The notes beneath the pieces were generated by a model, which saw nothing but the letters and a program-made list of their open reading frames with translations, was not told the DNA's origin and did not search any database. A DNA stretch of 7,101 nucleotides from Gemmatimonadota bacterium (lineage in GTDB: Bacteria; Gemmatimonadota; Gemmatimonadetes; Gemmatimonadales; GWC2-71-9). The DNA lies in assembly GCA_003221825.1 (NCBI GenBank), contig QHUE01000170.1, positions 1-7,101 of the forward strand, given 5' to 3'. Numbering within the stretch: the stretch's first letter is position 1; the number at the start of each line of letters is the position of its first letter. Below, piece after piece: positions 1-5,154 of the stretch. Made by a program: the position numbers and the translations under genes.

Positions 1-23
1 CTCGAAGGTTCGTGGTGTCAGTG

Positions 24-138
24 GATTCGTGCATAATATGCACAAATCTGCCTACACTCTGCAACTGCTACCGCACCAGTGCTGCACAGTATGGAGCTTG
101 ATTCGTGCATTACATGCACGAATGTGCATACACTGTGC
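24..138. repeat. Two 39-bp direct repeats, each carrying a long palindrome (operator-like)
   Basis: Copy 1 is 24-62 and copy 2 is 100-138; 33 of 39 positions are identical and the centres are 76 bp apart. In copy 2, the arms ATTCGTGCAT (101-110) and ATGCACGAAT (114-123) are perfect 10-bp inverted repeats around TAC. In copy 1, arms 25-34 and 38-47 match with one mismatch around AAT. Each palindrome is followed by a shared TACACT-TGC block. The design (short odd spacer, two copies about seven helical turns apart) suits a dimeric repressor or activator. It resembles an inside-out NtrC site (GTGCA-N5-TGCAC rather than TGCAC-N5-GTGCA), so I do not call it NtrC. The centre of copy 1 overlaps a -10-like CATAAT/TATTAT on both strands, suggesting control of a gene left of the window. 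A stem-loop in the glutamine synthetase 3' UTR is the alternative. Confidence 0.7.
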
Positions 139-143
139 CAGCA

Positions 144-176
144 GGGACGGGGAGGGAAAGGGGGGGGACGGGGGGG
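144..176 (+). other. Putative G-quadruplex motif (five G-tracts)
   Basis: The plus strand carries G runs of 3, 4, 3, 8 and 7 at 144-146, 149-152, 154-156, 160-167 and 170-176, separated by 1-3 bases. This exceeds the usual G3+ loop 1-7 pattern for a quadruplex. It lies 6 bp past the stop codon of the minus-strand glutamine synthetase gene, so that transcript would carry the C-rich complement. That could act as part of a Rho loading site or simply stall polymerase. Whether it folds in the cell is inference. Confidence 0.65.
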
Positions 177-182
177 CGACGT

Positions 183-1508
183 TCAGTACTGGGCCAGGTA
201 GCGCTCGACCTCCCACTCGCTCACGCGGCCGATGTATTCCTGCCATTCCTCACGCTTGGCTTCGACGAACCGCTCGTAGATATGGGGGCCGAGCGCGTCC
301 CTGATGACGTCGTCCTTCTCGAGCATGTCGAGCGCCTCGTGCAGGTCGCGGGGCAGCTCGTCGATGCGGTACTTCCGGCGCTCGCGAAAGCTCATCTCGA
401 AGATGTTCTTATTCACGGGGTCGGGCGGGGTCAGCTTCTTCTGCACCCCATCGATCCCTGCCGCAAGTTGCACCGCAAGCGCGAGATAGGGGTTCGCCGA
501 TGGATCGGGCATGCGCAGCTCGCAGCGCGTGCCGATACCGCGGCGGTCGGGGATGCGCACGAGCGGGGACCGGTTCCGCATCGACCACGCCACGTTGGTG
601 GGGGCCTCGTAGCCCGGGACCAGCCGCTTGTAGCTGTTCACGAGCGGATTCGTCACCGCACAGAAGCCGCGGGCGTGCTTCAGCAGCCCTCCGATATAGT
701 TCAGCGCTACCGGAGACAGCTCCCACTTCGCCTTGGGATCGTGGAACGCGTTCGCCCCCTTCCGAAAGAGCGACTGGTGGGTGTGCATCCCGGAGCCGTT
801 CTGGCCAAAGATCGGCTTGGGCATGAACGTTGCCAGGAACCCGTGGCGGTAGGCGACATTGCGCACGATGAATCGGAAGGTGGCGAGGTTGTCGGCCGTC
901 TGCAGCGCTTCGGCGTACTGGAAGTCGATTTCGTGCTGCGCCGGCGCGACCTCGTGATGGCCCGCCTCGACCTCCAACCCGATGGAAGTGAGATCCTTGA
1001 TGATCAACCGCCGGATCTCTTCCGCCCGGTCCACAGGGGTCAGATCGAAGTAGCCTCCCCGATCGTGCGTCTCCGTGGTCGGATCTCCCTTGGCATCCAG
1101 TTGGAAGATGAAAAACTCGGCCTCGACTCCCGCCATCATCGCGTAGCCCAACTCCTTGGCCTTCGCGATCTGTTGCTTCAGGGCTCTGCGAGTACACCCC
1201 GCGAACGCCGAGCCGTCCGGGTTGTAGATGTCGCAGATGACCCGCGCCACCCTCCCCCCCTCGTCGTCATAGGGCAGCACCCGGAAGGTGTCGAGGTCCG
1301 GCTTCAGCACCATGTCCGACTCCTCGATCCTCACGAACCCCTCGATCGACGAGCCATCGAACATGATGTCGCCTTCCAGCGCCTTCTCGAACTGGCTTTC
1401 GGGCACTTCGACGTTCTTGTTGACACCCAGAATGTCCGTGAACTGGAGCCGCAGGAAGGACACGTTCTGCTTCTTCGCGAGGTCCAGGATTTCGCGTTTG
1501 CTTGTCAT
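183..1508 (-). CDS. glnA: Glutamine synthetase type I, alpha subtype (GSI-alpha)
   Basis: This 441-residue cytoplasmic enzyme condenses glutamate and ammonia to glutamine with ATP; the family forms dodecamers. The N-terminal beta-grasp part includes FDGSS (50-54) and FVRIEESDM (58-66). R60 aligns with the arginine used for glutamine feedback inhibition in Bacillus GlnA. Metal and substrate residues are present: E129 and E131 (VEAEF), E186 (HHE), E193, H242 (NGSGMHTH), the E301 flap (VPGYEAP), and E330/R332 before PDPSANPYL. The adenylylation tyrosine of GSI-beta is replaced by F370, and the beta-type insertion near residue 140-165 is absent, so control is probably by feedback. The ATG at 1508 gives the normal family N-terminus (MTSKREILDLAK). 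An upstream in-frame TTG at 1541 would add a low-complexity Pro/Leu stretch inside a hairpin and is rejected. No SD is visible. The gene lies 76 bp downstream of the GSI-beta gene, on the same strand. Confidence 0.96.
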   Translation of the reverse strand: MTSKREILDLAKKQNVSFLRLQFTDILGVNKNVEVPESQFEKALEGDIMFDGSSIEGFVRIEESDMVLKPDLDTFRVLPYDDEGGRVARVICDIYNPDGSAFAGCTRRALKQQIAKAKELGYAMMAGVEAEFFIFQLDAKGDPTTETHDRGGYFDLTPVDRAEEIRRLIIKDLTSIGLEVEAGHHEVAPAQHEIDFQYAEALQTADNLATFRFIVRNVAYRHGFLATFMPKPIFGQNGSGMHTHQSLFRKGANAFHDPKAKWELSPVALNYIGGLLKHARGFCAVTNPLVNSYKRLVPGYEAPTNVAWSMRNRSPLVRIPDRRGIGTRCELRMPDPSANPYLALAVQLAAGIDGVQKKLTPPDPVNKNIFEMSFRERRKYRIDELPRDLHEALDMLEKDDVIRDALGPHIYERFVEAKREEWQEYIGRVSEWEVERYLAQY

Positions 1509-1513
1509 GAGCG

Positions 1514-1571
1514 ATGACGGCAGAGGCGGCAAGGGCGGCAAGGTTGTTCACCCTGCCGCCCTTACCGTCAT
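1514..1571 (-). promoter_or_regulatory. Large stem-loop between the two glutamine synthetase genes
   Basis: The inner arms 1531-1540 (AAGGGCGGCA) and 1554-1563 (TGCCGCCCTT) are perfect 10-bp complements. The outer arms 1514-1520 (ATGACGG) and 1565-1571 (CCGTCAT) add 7 bp across an asymmetric internal loop. The 5' arm motif recurs with a 9-bp period (GGCGGCAAG twice, 1525-1542) and the 3' arm motif recurs 17 bp on (TGCCGCCCT at 1554 and 1571), so alternative pairings exist. In the mRNA the structure ends 5 nt before the ATG of the downstream gene and no U-tract follows, so it is not a classic terminator. It could set the ratio of the two enzymes through start-site masking, RNA processing or mRNA protection. 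Confidence 0.7.
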
Positions 1572-1584
1572 GCCGCCCTAGTGG

Positions 1585-3054
1585 TCACGCGTCGTAATAA
1601 AGGAAGAACTCATACGGATGCGGCCTCAGTGCCACGGCGTCCACATCCTTGACCTTCTTCATCGCAAGCCACGTATCGATGAGATCCTGCGTGAAGACGC
1701 CACCGTCGAGCAGGAAGGCATGGTCGGCTTCGAGCGCTGCCAGCGACTCCTGCAGGCTTCCCGGCGTGTTCTTCACATGCTTCCGCTCCGCCGGCTCGAG
1801 CTCGTACAGGTCTACATCCATCGGCTTCGGCGGCTCGATCTTGTTCTTGATCCCGTCGAGACCGGCCATGAGCAGCGCGGCGAACGTGAGGTACGGGTTG
1901 GCCGATGGATCCGGCGCCCGGAACTCGAGCCGCTTGGCCTTCGGCGACGTCGAATACATCGGGATGCGGCAAATCGCCGAGCGGTTGCGCTGCGAATAAA
2001 TCAGGTTGATCGGCGCCTCATAGCCCGGCACCAACCGGCGGTAGCTGTTGGTCGTCGGTGCCGCAAAGGCAAGCAGGGCGGCCGCGTGCTTGATCAGCCC
2101 ACCGATGTACCACCGCGCCGAATCCGAGATCAGCGCGTACCCGTTCTTGTCGAAGAACAGGTTGTTCGTGCCGTTCCACAGGCTCATGTGCACGTGCATC
2201 CCGGAGCCGTTGTCGCCGAACATCGGCTTGGGCATGAACGTCGCCGTGTAGCCGTTCGCCGCGCACACGTTCTTGACGATGTACTTGTACATCATGACCT
2301 GGTCCGCCATGCGCGTCAGGGTGCTGTAGCGCATGTCGATCTCGGTCTGGCCCGCCGTACCGACCTCATGGTGGTGGACTTCCACCTCGATGCCCGACGC
2401 GATCATCGCCAGCATGATCTTGGAGCGCAGATCCTGCAGCCGGTCGGTCGGTGGCACCGGGAAGTAGCCCTCCTTGTGGCGCGGCCGGTGGCCCAGGTTG
2501 GCCGTGCCGTTCGTGCCGGAGTTCCAGATCCCTTCCTCCGAATCGATGTGGTAGTAGCCCTCGTGCGCGTTCTGGTCGAAGCGCACGGAGTTGAAGATGT
2601 AGAACTCCGCCTCGGGTCCGAAATACGCCGTCGTGGCGACGCCACTCTTCTTCAGAAACGCTTCGGCCTTCCGCGCTACATAGCGCGGATCGCGGGAGTA
2701 GGGCTCGCGGGTGATGGGATCCACGACGTCGCAGGTGAGCGAGAGCGTCGGGACCTGCAGGCACGGATCGACGAAGGCGCTGGCCGGATCGGGCAGCAGC
2801 AGCATGTCGCTCTCGTTGATTGCCTGAAACCCGCGGATCGACGAGCCGTCAAATCCCAAGCCGTCGGTGAACGTGTCTTCCTCGAGCTCCTTCAATGGAA
2901 TCGAGAAATGCTGCCAGGTGCCGGGCAGATCGGTGAACCGCACGTCCACGATCTGCACTCCTGCTTCCTTGGCGCGGCGGATCACATCCGCCGGCGACGT
3001 ACCGGTGGCTGCTTTCGCACCGGCGCCGACGCTGGGTTCCAGCGTTGCTGTCAT
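1585..3054 (-). CDS. glnA: Glutamine synthetase type I, beta subtype (GSI-beta, adenylylation type)
   Basis: This 489-residue cytoplasmic enzyme makes glutamine from glutamate, ammonia and ATP. Family landmarks in order are FDGSS (68-72), E148 and E150 (PEAEFYIF), the beta-specific insertion with WNSGTNG, GHRP and GYFPVPPTD (about 177-204), E230 (HHHEVGTAGQ), E238, H287 (DNGSGMHVH), VPGYEAP, EFRAPDPSANPYL and the C-terminal GGVFTQDLID and HPYEF motifs. Y417 in DLYELEP aligns with the adenylylated Tyr397 of E. coli GlnA, so control by an adenylyltransferase (GlnE) is likely, though none lies in the window. It is about 20 residues longer than E. coli GlnA at the N-terminus, in an Ala/Gly/Thr-rich lead. 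The ATG at 3054 is chosen because AAGGAG (3065-3070) sits 10 nt upstream; a longer frame to 3156 would place protein across the promoter. It is the first gene of the pair. Confidence 0.97.
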   Translation of the reverse strand: MTATLEPSVGAGAKAATGTSPADVIRRAKEAGVQIVDVRFTDLPGTWQHFSIPLKELEEDTFTDGLGFDGSSIRGFQAINESDMLLLPDPASAFVDPCLQVPTLSLTCDVVDPITREPYSRDPRYVARKAEAFLKKSGVATTAYFGPEAEFYIFNSVRFDQNAHEGYYHIDSEEGIWNSGTNGTANLGHRPRHKEGYFPVPPTDRLQDLRSKIMLAMIASGIEVEVHHHEVGTAGQTEIDMRYSTLTRMADQVMMYKYIVKNVCAANGYTATFMPKPMFGDNGSGMHVHMSLWNGTNNLFFDKNGYALISDSARWYIGGLIKHAAALLAFAAPTTNSYRRLVPGYEAPINLIYSQRNRSAICRIPMYSTSPKAKRLEFRAPDPSANPYLTFAALLMAGLDGIKNKIEPPKPMDVDLYELEPAERKHVKNTPGSLQESLAALEADHAFLLDGGVFTQDLIDTWLAMKKVKDVDAVALRPHPYEFFLYYDA

Positions 3055-3064
3055 TGAGTGGGGT

Positions 3065-3143
3065 CTCCTTCCCGAGTCGGTGAGACGCTCTGCAAGCGGC
3101 GGGCCATTAGCGGAAGCTAGAGGGCCTACCAGGGTGGTGTCAA
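3065..3143 (-). promoter_or_regulatory. Sigma70-type promoter and ribosome binding site of the glutamine synthetase pair
   Basis: Read on the minus strand, a perfect -35 TTGACA (3143-3138) is followed after 18 nt by a TAnnnT-type -10, TAGCTT (3119-3114). Transcription would start near 3107, giving a 5' UTR of roughly 50 nt that ends in AAGGAG (3070-3065), 10 nt before the ATG. Near the SD, GTCTC (3086-3082) can pair with GAGAC (3067-3063), which overlaps the SD; a five-pair helix is too weak to call a switch. Confidence 0.55.
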
Positions 3144-3191
3144 GAAAGCCGTGCACGAACTGCAGAAAAAACTGGCTGACGTATCGTTAAT

Positions 3192-3233
3192 TATGTGGAA
3201 ATGTGCAAACTGATGGGTCAAAAGTGCCACATA
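3192..3233. repeat. Spaced inverted repeat TATGTGG / CCACATA upstream of the glutamine synthetase promoter
   Basis: Arms 3192-3198 and 3227-3233 are perfect 7-bp complements separated by 28 bp, which puts the half-sites about 3.3 helical turns apart. The element lies just past the stop of the 81-residue gene and 50-90 bp upstream of the TTGACA box, in a locally AT-rich stretch. It could bind an activator of the glutamine synthetase promoter or be chance. No terminator with a T-run is evident for the 81-residue gene. Confidence 0.3.
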
Positions 3234-3237
3234 TGCG

Positions 3238-3483
3238 CTACAACGCTTCCACGAAATGCAGCAGCTCGACGGCCGAAAACTCTCCGAATCGCTCCTGGAT
3301 ATCCTTCTCGTGCCACTCGAGGAAGATCCAGCCCGTCACCTTGTGCAACTGACCGCTCACGAAGTGGATCCGCCCGCGCACCGCGCCGAGCGACGTGTCG
3401 GGCTGACCTTCGAGATAGACGTCCCAGCGTTGCTCGCCGCGCTTCAACTCCCCCATGTGCTTGCCGTATTCGGTGCCCGCCAT
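3238..3483 (-). CDS. Small uncharacterised protein, 81 residues
   Basis: I do not recognise a family. The sequence is soluble-looking, with no signal peptide or membrane segment, and alternates charged and hydrophobic residues as in a small alpha/beta fold. Features are RWDVYLEG (19-26), VRGRIHFVSG (35-44), VTGWIFLEWHEKDI (49-62) and a hydrophobic C-terminal helix, FSAVELLHFVEAL. It is rich in Trp, Phe and Glu. The ATG at 3483 is preferred: the reading frame continues upstream to 3897, but only as low-quality sequence antisense to the zinc-ribbon gene. A second candidate is the ATG at residue 10. There is no clear SD; a TAGAGT hexamer ends 7 nt before the ATG, compatible with leaderless transcription. 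The gene is divergent from the zinc-ribbon gene (73 bp apart) and lies upstream of the glutamine synthetase pair on the same strand, with 183 bp and a promoter between. Confidence 0.7.
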   Translation of the reverse strand: MAGTEYGKHMGELKRGEQRWDVYLEGQPDTSLGAVRGRIHFVSGQLHKVTGWIFLEWHEKDIQERFGEFSAVELLHFVEAL

Positions 3484-3556
3484 GGGCCCTACTCTACCGG
3501 CTTTCGAGCGGCCCGCCAGCCCGCTAGTCTCGCCGCCCGAGTTACATTCTCCAGCC
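3484..3556. promoter_or_regulatory. Divergent promoter region with -10-like hexamers close to both start codons
   Basis: The 73-bp gap must serve both flanking genes. Leftward, TAGAGT (3496-3491) ends 7 nt before the ATG at 3483. Rightward, TACATT (3543-3548) ends 8 nt before the ATG at 3557. Both fit a TAnnnT -10 that places the transcript start at or near the start codon. Neither start has a convincing SD, and no good -35 box is visible on either side. Confidence 0.4.
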
Positions 3557-4246
3557 ATGACCTGCCATGCCTGCGGGACGCAACTCTCCTCCACGGCGCG
3601 GTTCTGCCACAAATGCGGCGCCGCCATCGCGACAACCGGAGCGACAGGCTGGCGGGCGGGCTTTCCCTGGGCGCTGGCAGGCGCCGCCCTCGGCGCGCTC
3701 GTCGCCGTGGTGGCCATGCGCGCGGCGTCCTCACCCACACGCGGCGACGCACTGTCGGGGCCCGTCGCAATCAATGGCGGTGGTGCTCGGCCCCCCGATA
3801 TCTCGCAGATGTCGCCCGAAGAGCGCGCCAATCGGCTCTTCAATCGCGTGATGATGCTGGCGGAGGCCGGCAAGCAAGACAGCGTACAGTTTTTCATGCC
3901 TATGGCGCTCGGCGCCTACGGCCAGCTCCCGGCGCTCGACGCCGACGCGCGCTATCATGTCGGCCTGCTGCAGCTCGCCGGTGGGGACGCAAACGGGGCT
4001 CTCGCGCAGGCCGATACGATCCGGCAATCGATTCCCACGCATCTCTTCATCTATGTGTTGCGCGCGCACGCCTACCAGGCGCAGCGCAACGTCCCCGAAG
4101 AACGCCGCGCGTACGCTGATTTCCTGCGCAATGAGCCCGCGGAAATCGCGAAGCAACGGCCAGAGTATGGACAGGATGCCCATCTGGATGCGTTGACGAG
4201 TTTTAAGGCCGAAGCGGCTCGGGTGATCGGGACACGGCGATCGTGA
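3557..4246 (+). CDS. Membrane-anchored zinc-ribbon protein with TPR-like helical domain
   Basis: The 229-residue protein opens with a double CxxC zinc ribbon (C3, C6, C17, C20; spacing C-x2-C-x10-C-x2-C) of the type annotated as zinc-ribbon or double zinc ribbon. A single hydrophobic segment follows (about 36-54, Ala/Leu/Val-rich). A Gly/Pro linker then leads to an all-helical region with TPR-like helix pairs (about 128-192: ARYHVGLLQLAGGDANGALAQA and the following RAHAYQAQ segment). Without an N-terminal signal peptide the ribbon probably stays in the cytoplasm and the helical domain outside. The role is unknown; such architecture suggests a scaffold. The ATG at 3557 is chosen because it starts directly at the ribbon; 34 upstream in-frame codons are Pro-rich and overlap the divergent gene. 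The stop TGA overlaps the GTG start of mqnD (GTGA), implying translational coupling. Confidence 0.8.
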   Translation: MTCHACGTQLSSTARFCHKCGAAIATTGATGWRAGFPWALAGAALGALVAVVAMRAASSPTRGDALSGPVAINGGGARPPDISQMSPEERANRLFNRVMMLAEAGKQDSVQFFMPMALGAYGQLPALDADARYHVGLLQLAGGDANGALAQADTIRQSIPTHLFIYVLRAHAYQAQRNVPEERRAYADFLRNEPAEIAKQRPEYGQDAHLDALTSFKAEAARVIGTRRS

Positions 4247-5124
4247 CAACGCATCCCGTTTCCCGTATCACGCATCCCGGCGTCATCCACCTCGGCCACA
4301 GCCCCGACGCCGACGACGCCTTCATGTTCTGGGCGATGGCGGCGGGGAAGATCGATACCGGCGACCGGCGCTATGTCCACGAGCTCGGCGATATCGAAAG
4401 CCTGAACCGGCGCGCGCTGGCGGGCGAGCTGGAGGTCACCGCCGTCTCGCTGCACGCCTACGCATATCTCGCGGAGCGCTACGCCCTACTCGCGCACGGT
4501 GCCAGCATCGGCGATCGCTATGGTCCACGTATCGTCGCCCGCGAGGCTTCCCCGGCCGACCCGCGCAATGCGCTCTCGGGACGCCTGGTCGCGGTCCCCG
4601 GGGAGTTGACGACCGCATTCCTCACCCTCCGGCTCTATCAACCCACGGCGCGCCATGTCGTTGTCCCATTCGATCACATCGAAGACTACGTCGCTGCCGG
4701 AAAAGCCGACGCGGGCCTCCTGATTCACGAAGGCCAGCTCACATTTGGGGACCGCGGGCTGCACCTCTGGGCGGACATGGGCGAGTGGTGGTATCAGGAG
4801 ACGCGCCTCCCCTTGCCGCTCGGCGGCAACGTGGTGCGTCGCGACCTGGGCACTGAGCTGATGCGCGGTATTGCCCGCGACTTGAAGGCGAGCATCGAAT
4901 ACGGTCTCGCGCACCGCGCCGAGGCGCTGCGACATGCGCAGGGGTTCAGTCGTGGGCTCGATGCAGACCGCACCGACCGCTTCGTCGGGATGTACGTGAA
5001 CGCCTACACTGTGGACTATGGCGAGGTCGGTCGGCGCGCCGTCGCCGAATTGCTGTCACGCGCCCAGGCGGCCCGTCTCATACCTGCCTCGGTAGACCTA
5101 GCGTTCGTCGCAGCCGATTCCTAG
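4243..5124 (+). CDS. mqnD: 1,4-dihydroxy-6-naphthoate synthase-like protein (MqnD, futalosine pathway)
   Basis: MqnD converts cyclic de-hypoxanthine futalosine to 1,4-dihydroxy-6-naphthoate on the alternative route to menaquinone. The 293-residue length fits the family, which has a two-lobed periplasmic-binding-protein-like fold without a signal peptide. Recognisable blocks are GHSPDADDAFMFWA (18-31), ELGDIESLNRRAL (47-59), VPGELTTAFL (118-127), AGLLIHEGQLTF (157-168), MGEWW (179-183) and LPLPLGGNVVRRDLG (189-203). H162 aligns with the proposed catalytic base of the Thermus enzyme. The GTG at 4243 is the only reasonable start before the first conserved block, and it overlaps the upstream stop by 4 bp. 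MqnA and MqnD are paralogues, but the IHE and PLPLG blocks favour MqnD. No other mqn gene is in the window. Confidence 0.88.
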   Translation: MTTHPVSRITHPGVIHLGHSPDADDAFMFWAMAAGKIDTGDRRYVHELGDIESLNRRALAGELEVTAVSLHAYAYLAERYALLAHGASIGDRYGPRIVAREASPADPRNALSGRLVAVPGELTTAFLTLRLYQPTARHVVVPFDHIEDYVAAGKADAGLLIHEGQLTFGDRGLHLWADMGEWWYQETRLPLPLGGNVVRRDLGTELMRGIARDLKASIEYGLAHRAEALRHAQGFSRGLDADRTDRFVGMYVNAYTVDYGEVGRRAVAELLSRAQAARLIPASVDLAFVAADS

Positions 5125-5154
5125 TTTGGCCGTGGCTTTTCAAGGAGAATCGGG

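Noticed and set aside
24..138. NtrC binding sites near the glutamine synthetase genes
   Set aside because: The half-sites are GTGCA then TGCAC, the reverse of the NtrC order, and they lie at the 3' end, not upstream, of the glutamine synthetase genes.
24..138. CRISPR array
   Set aside because: Only two repeat copies, each internally palindromic, with a 37-bp gap that is itself part of an outer inverted repeat; no cas genes.
105..1517. 470-codon open frame on the plus strand opposite GSI-alpha
   Set aside because: Its protein is Arg/His/Val-rich with no recognisable motif; it is a GC-driven shadow of an unmistakable glutamine synthetase.
1618..3057. 479-codon open frame on the plus strand opposite GSI-beta
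   Set aside because: Same reason: Arg- and Val-rich antisense shadow of a gene with full family motifs.
3055..3107. Glutamine riboswitch in the GSI-beta leader
   Set aside because: The predicted leader is only about 50 nt and shows just a 5-bp helix near the SD; I cannot match it to a glutamine-sensing RNA.
3484..3897. Upstream extension of the 81-residue minus-strand gene to 219 residues
   Set aside because: The added part is low-complexity Ala/Pro/Ser sequence exactly antisense to the zinc-ribbon gene; protein-like sequence begins near the ATG at 3483.
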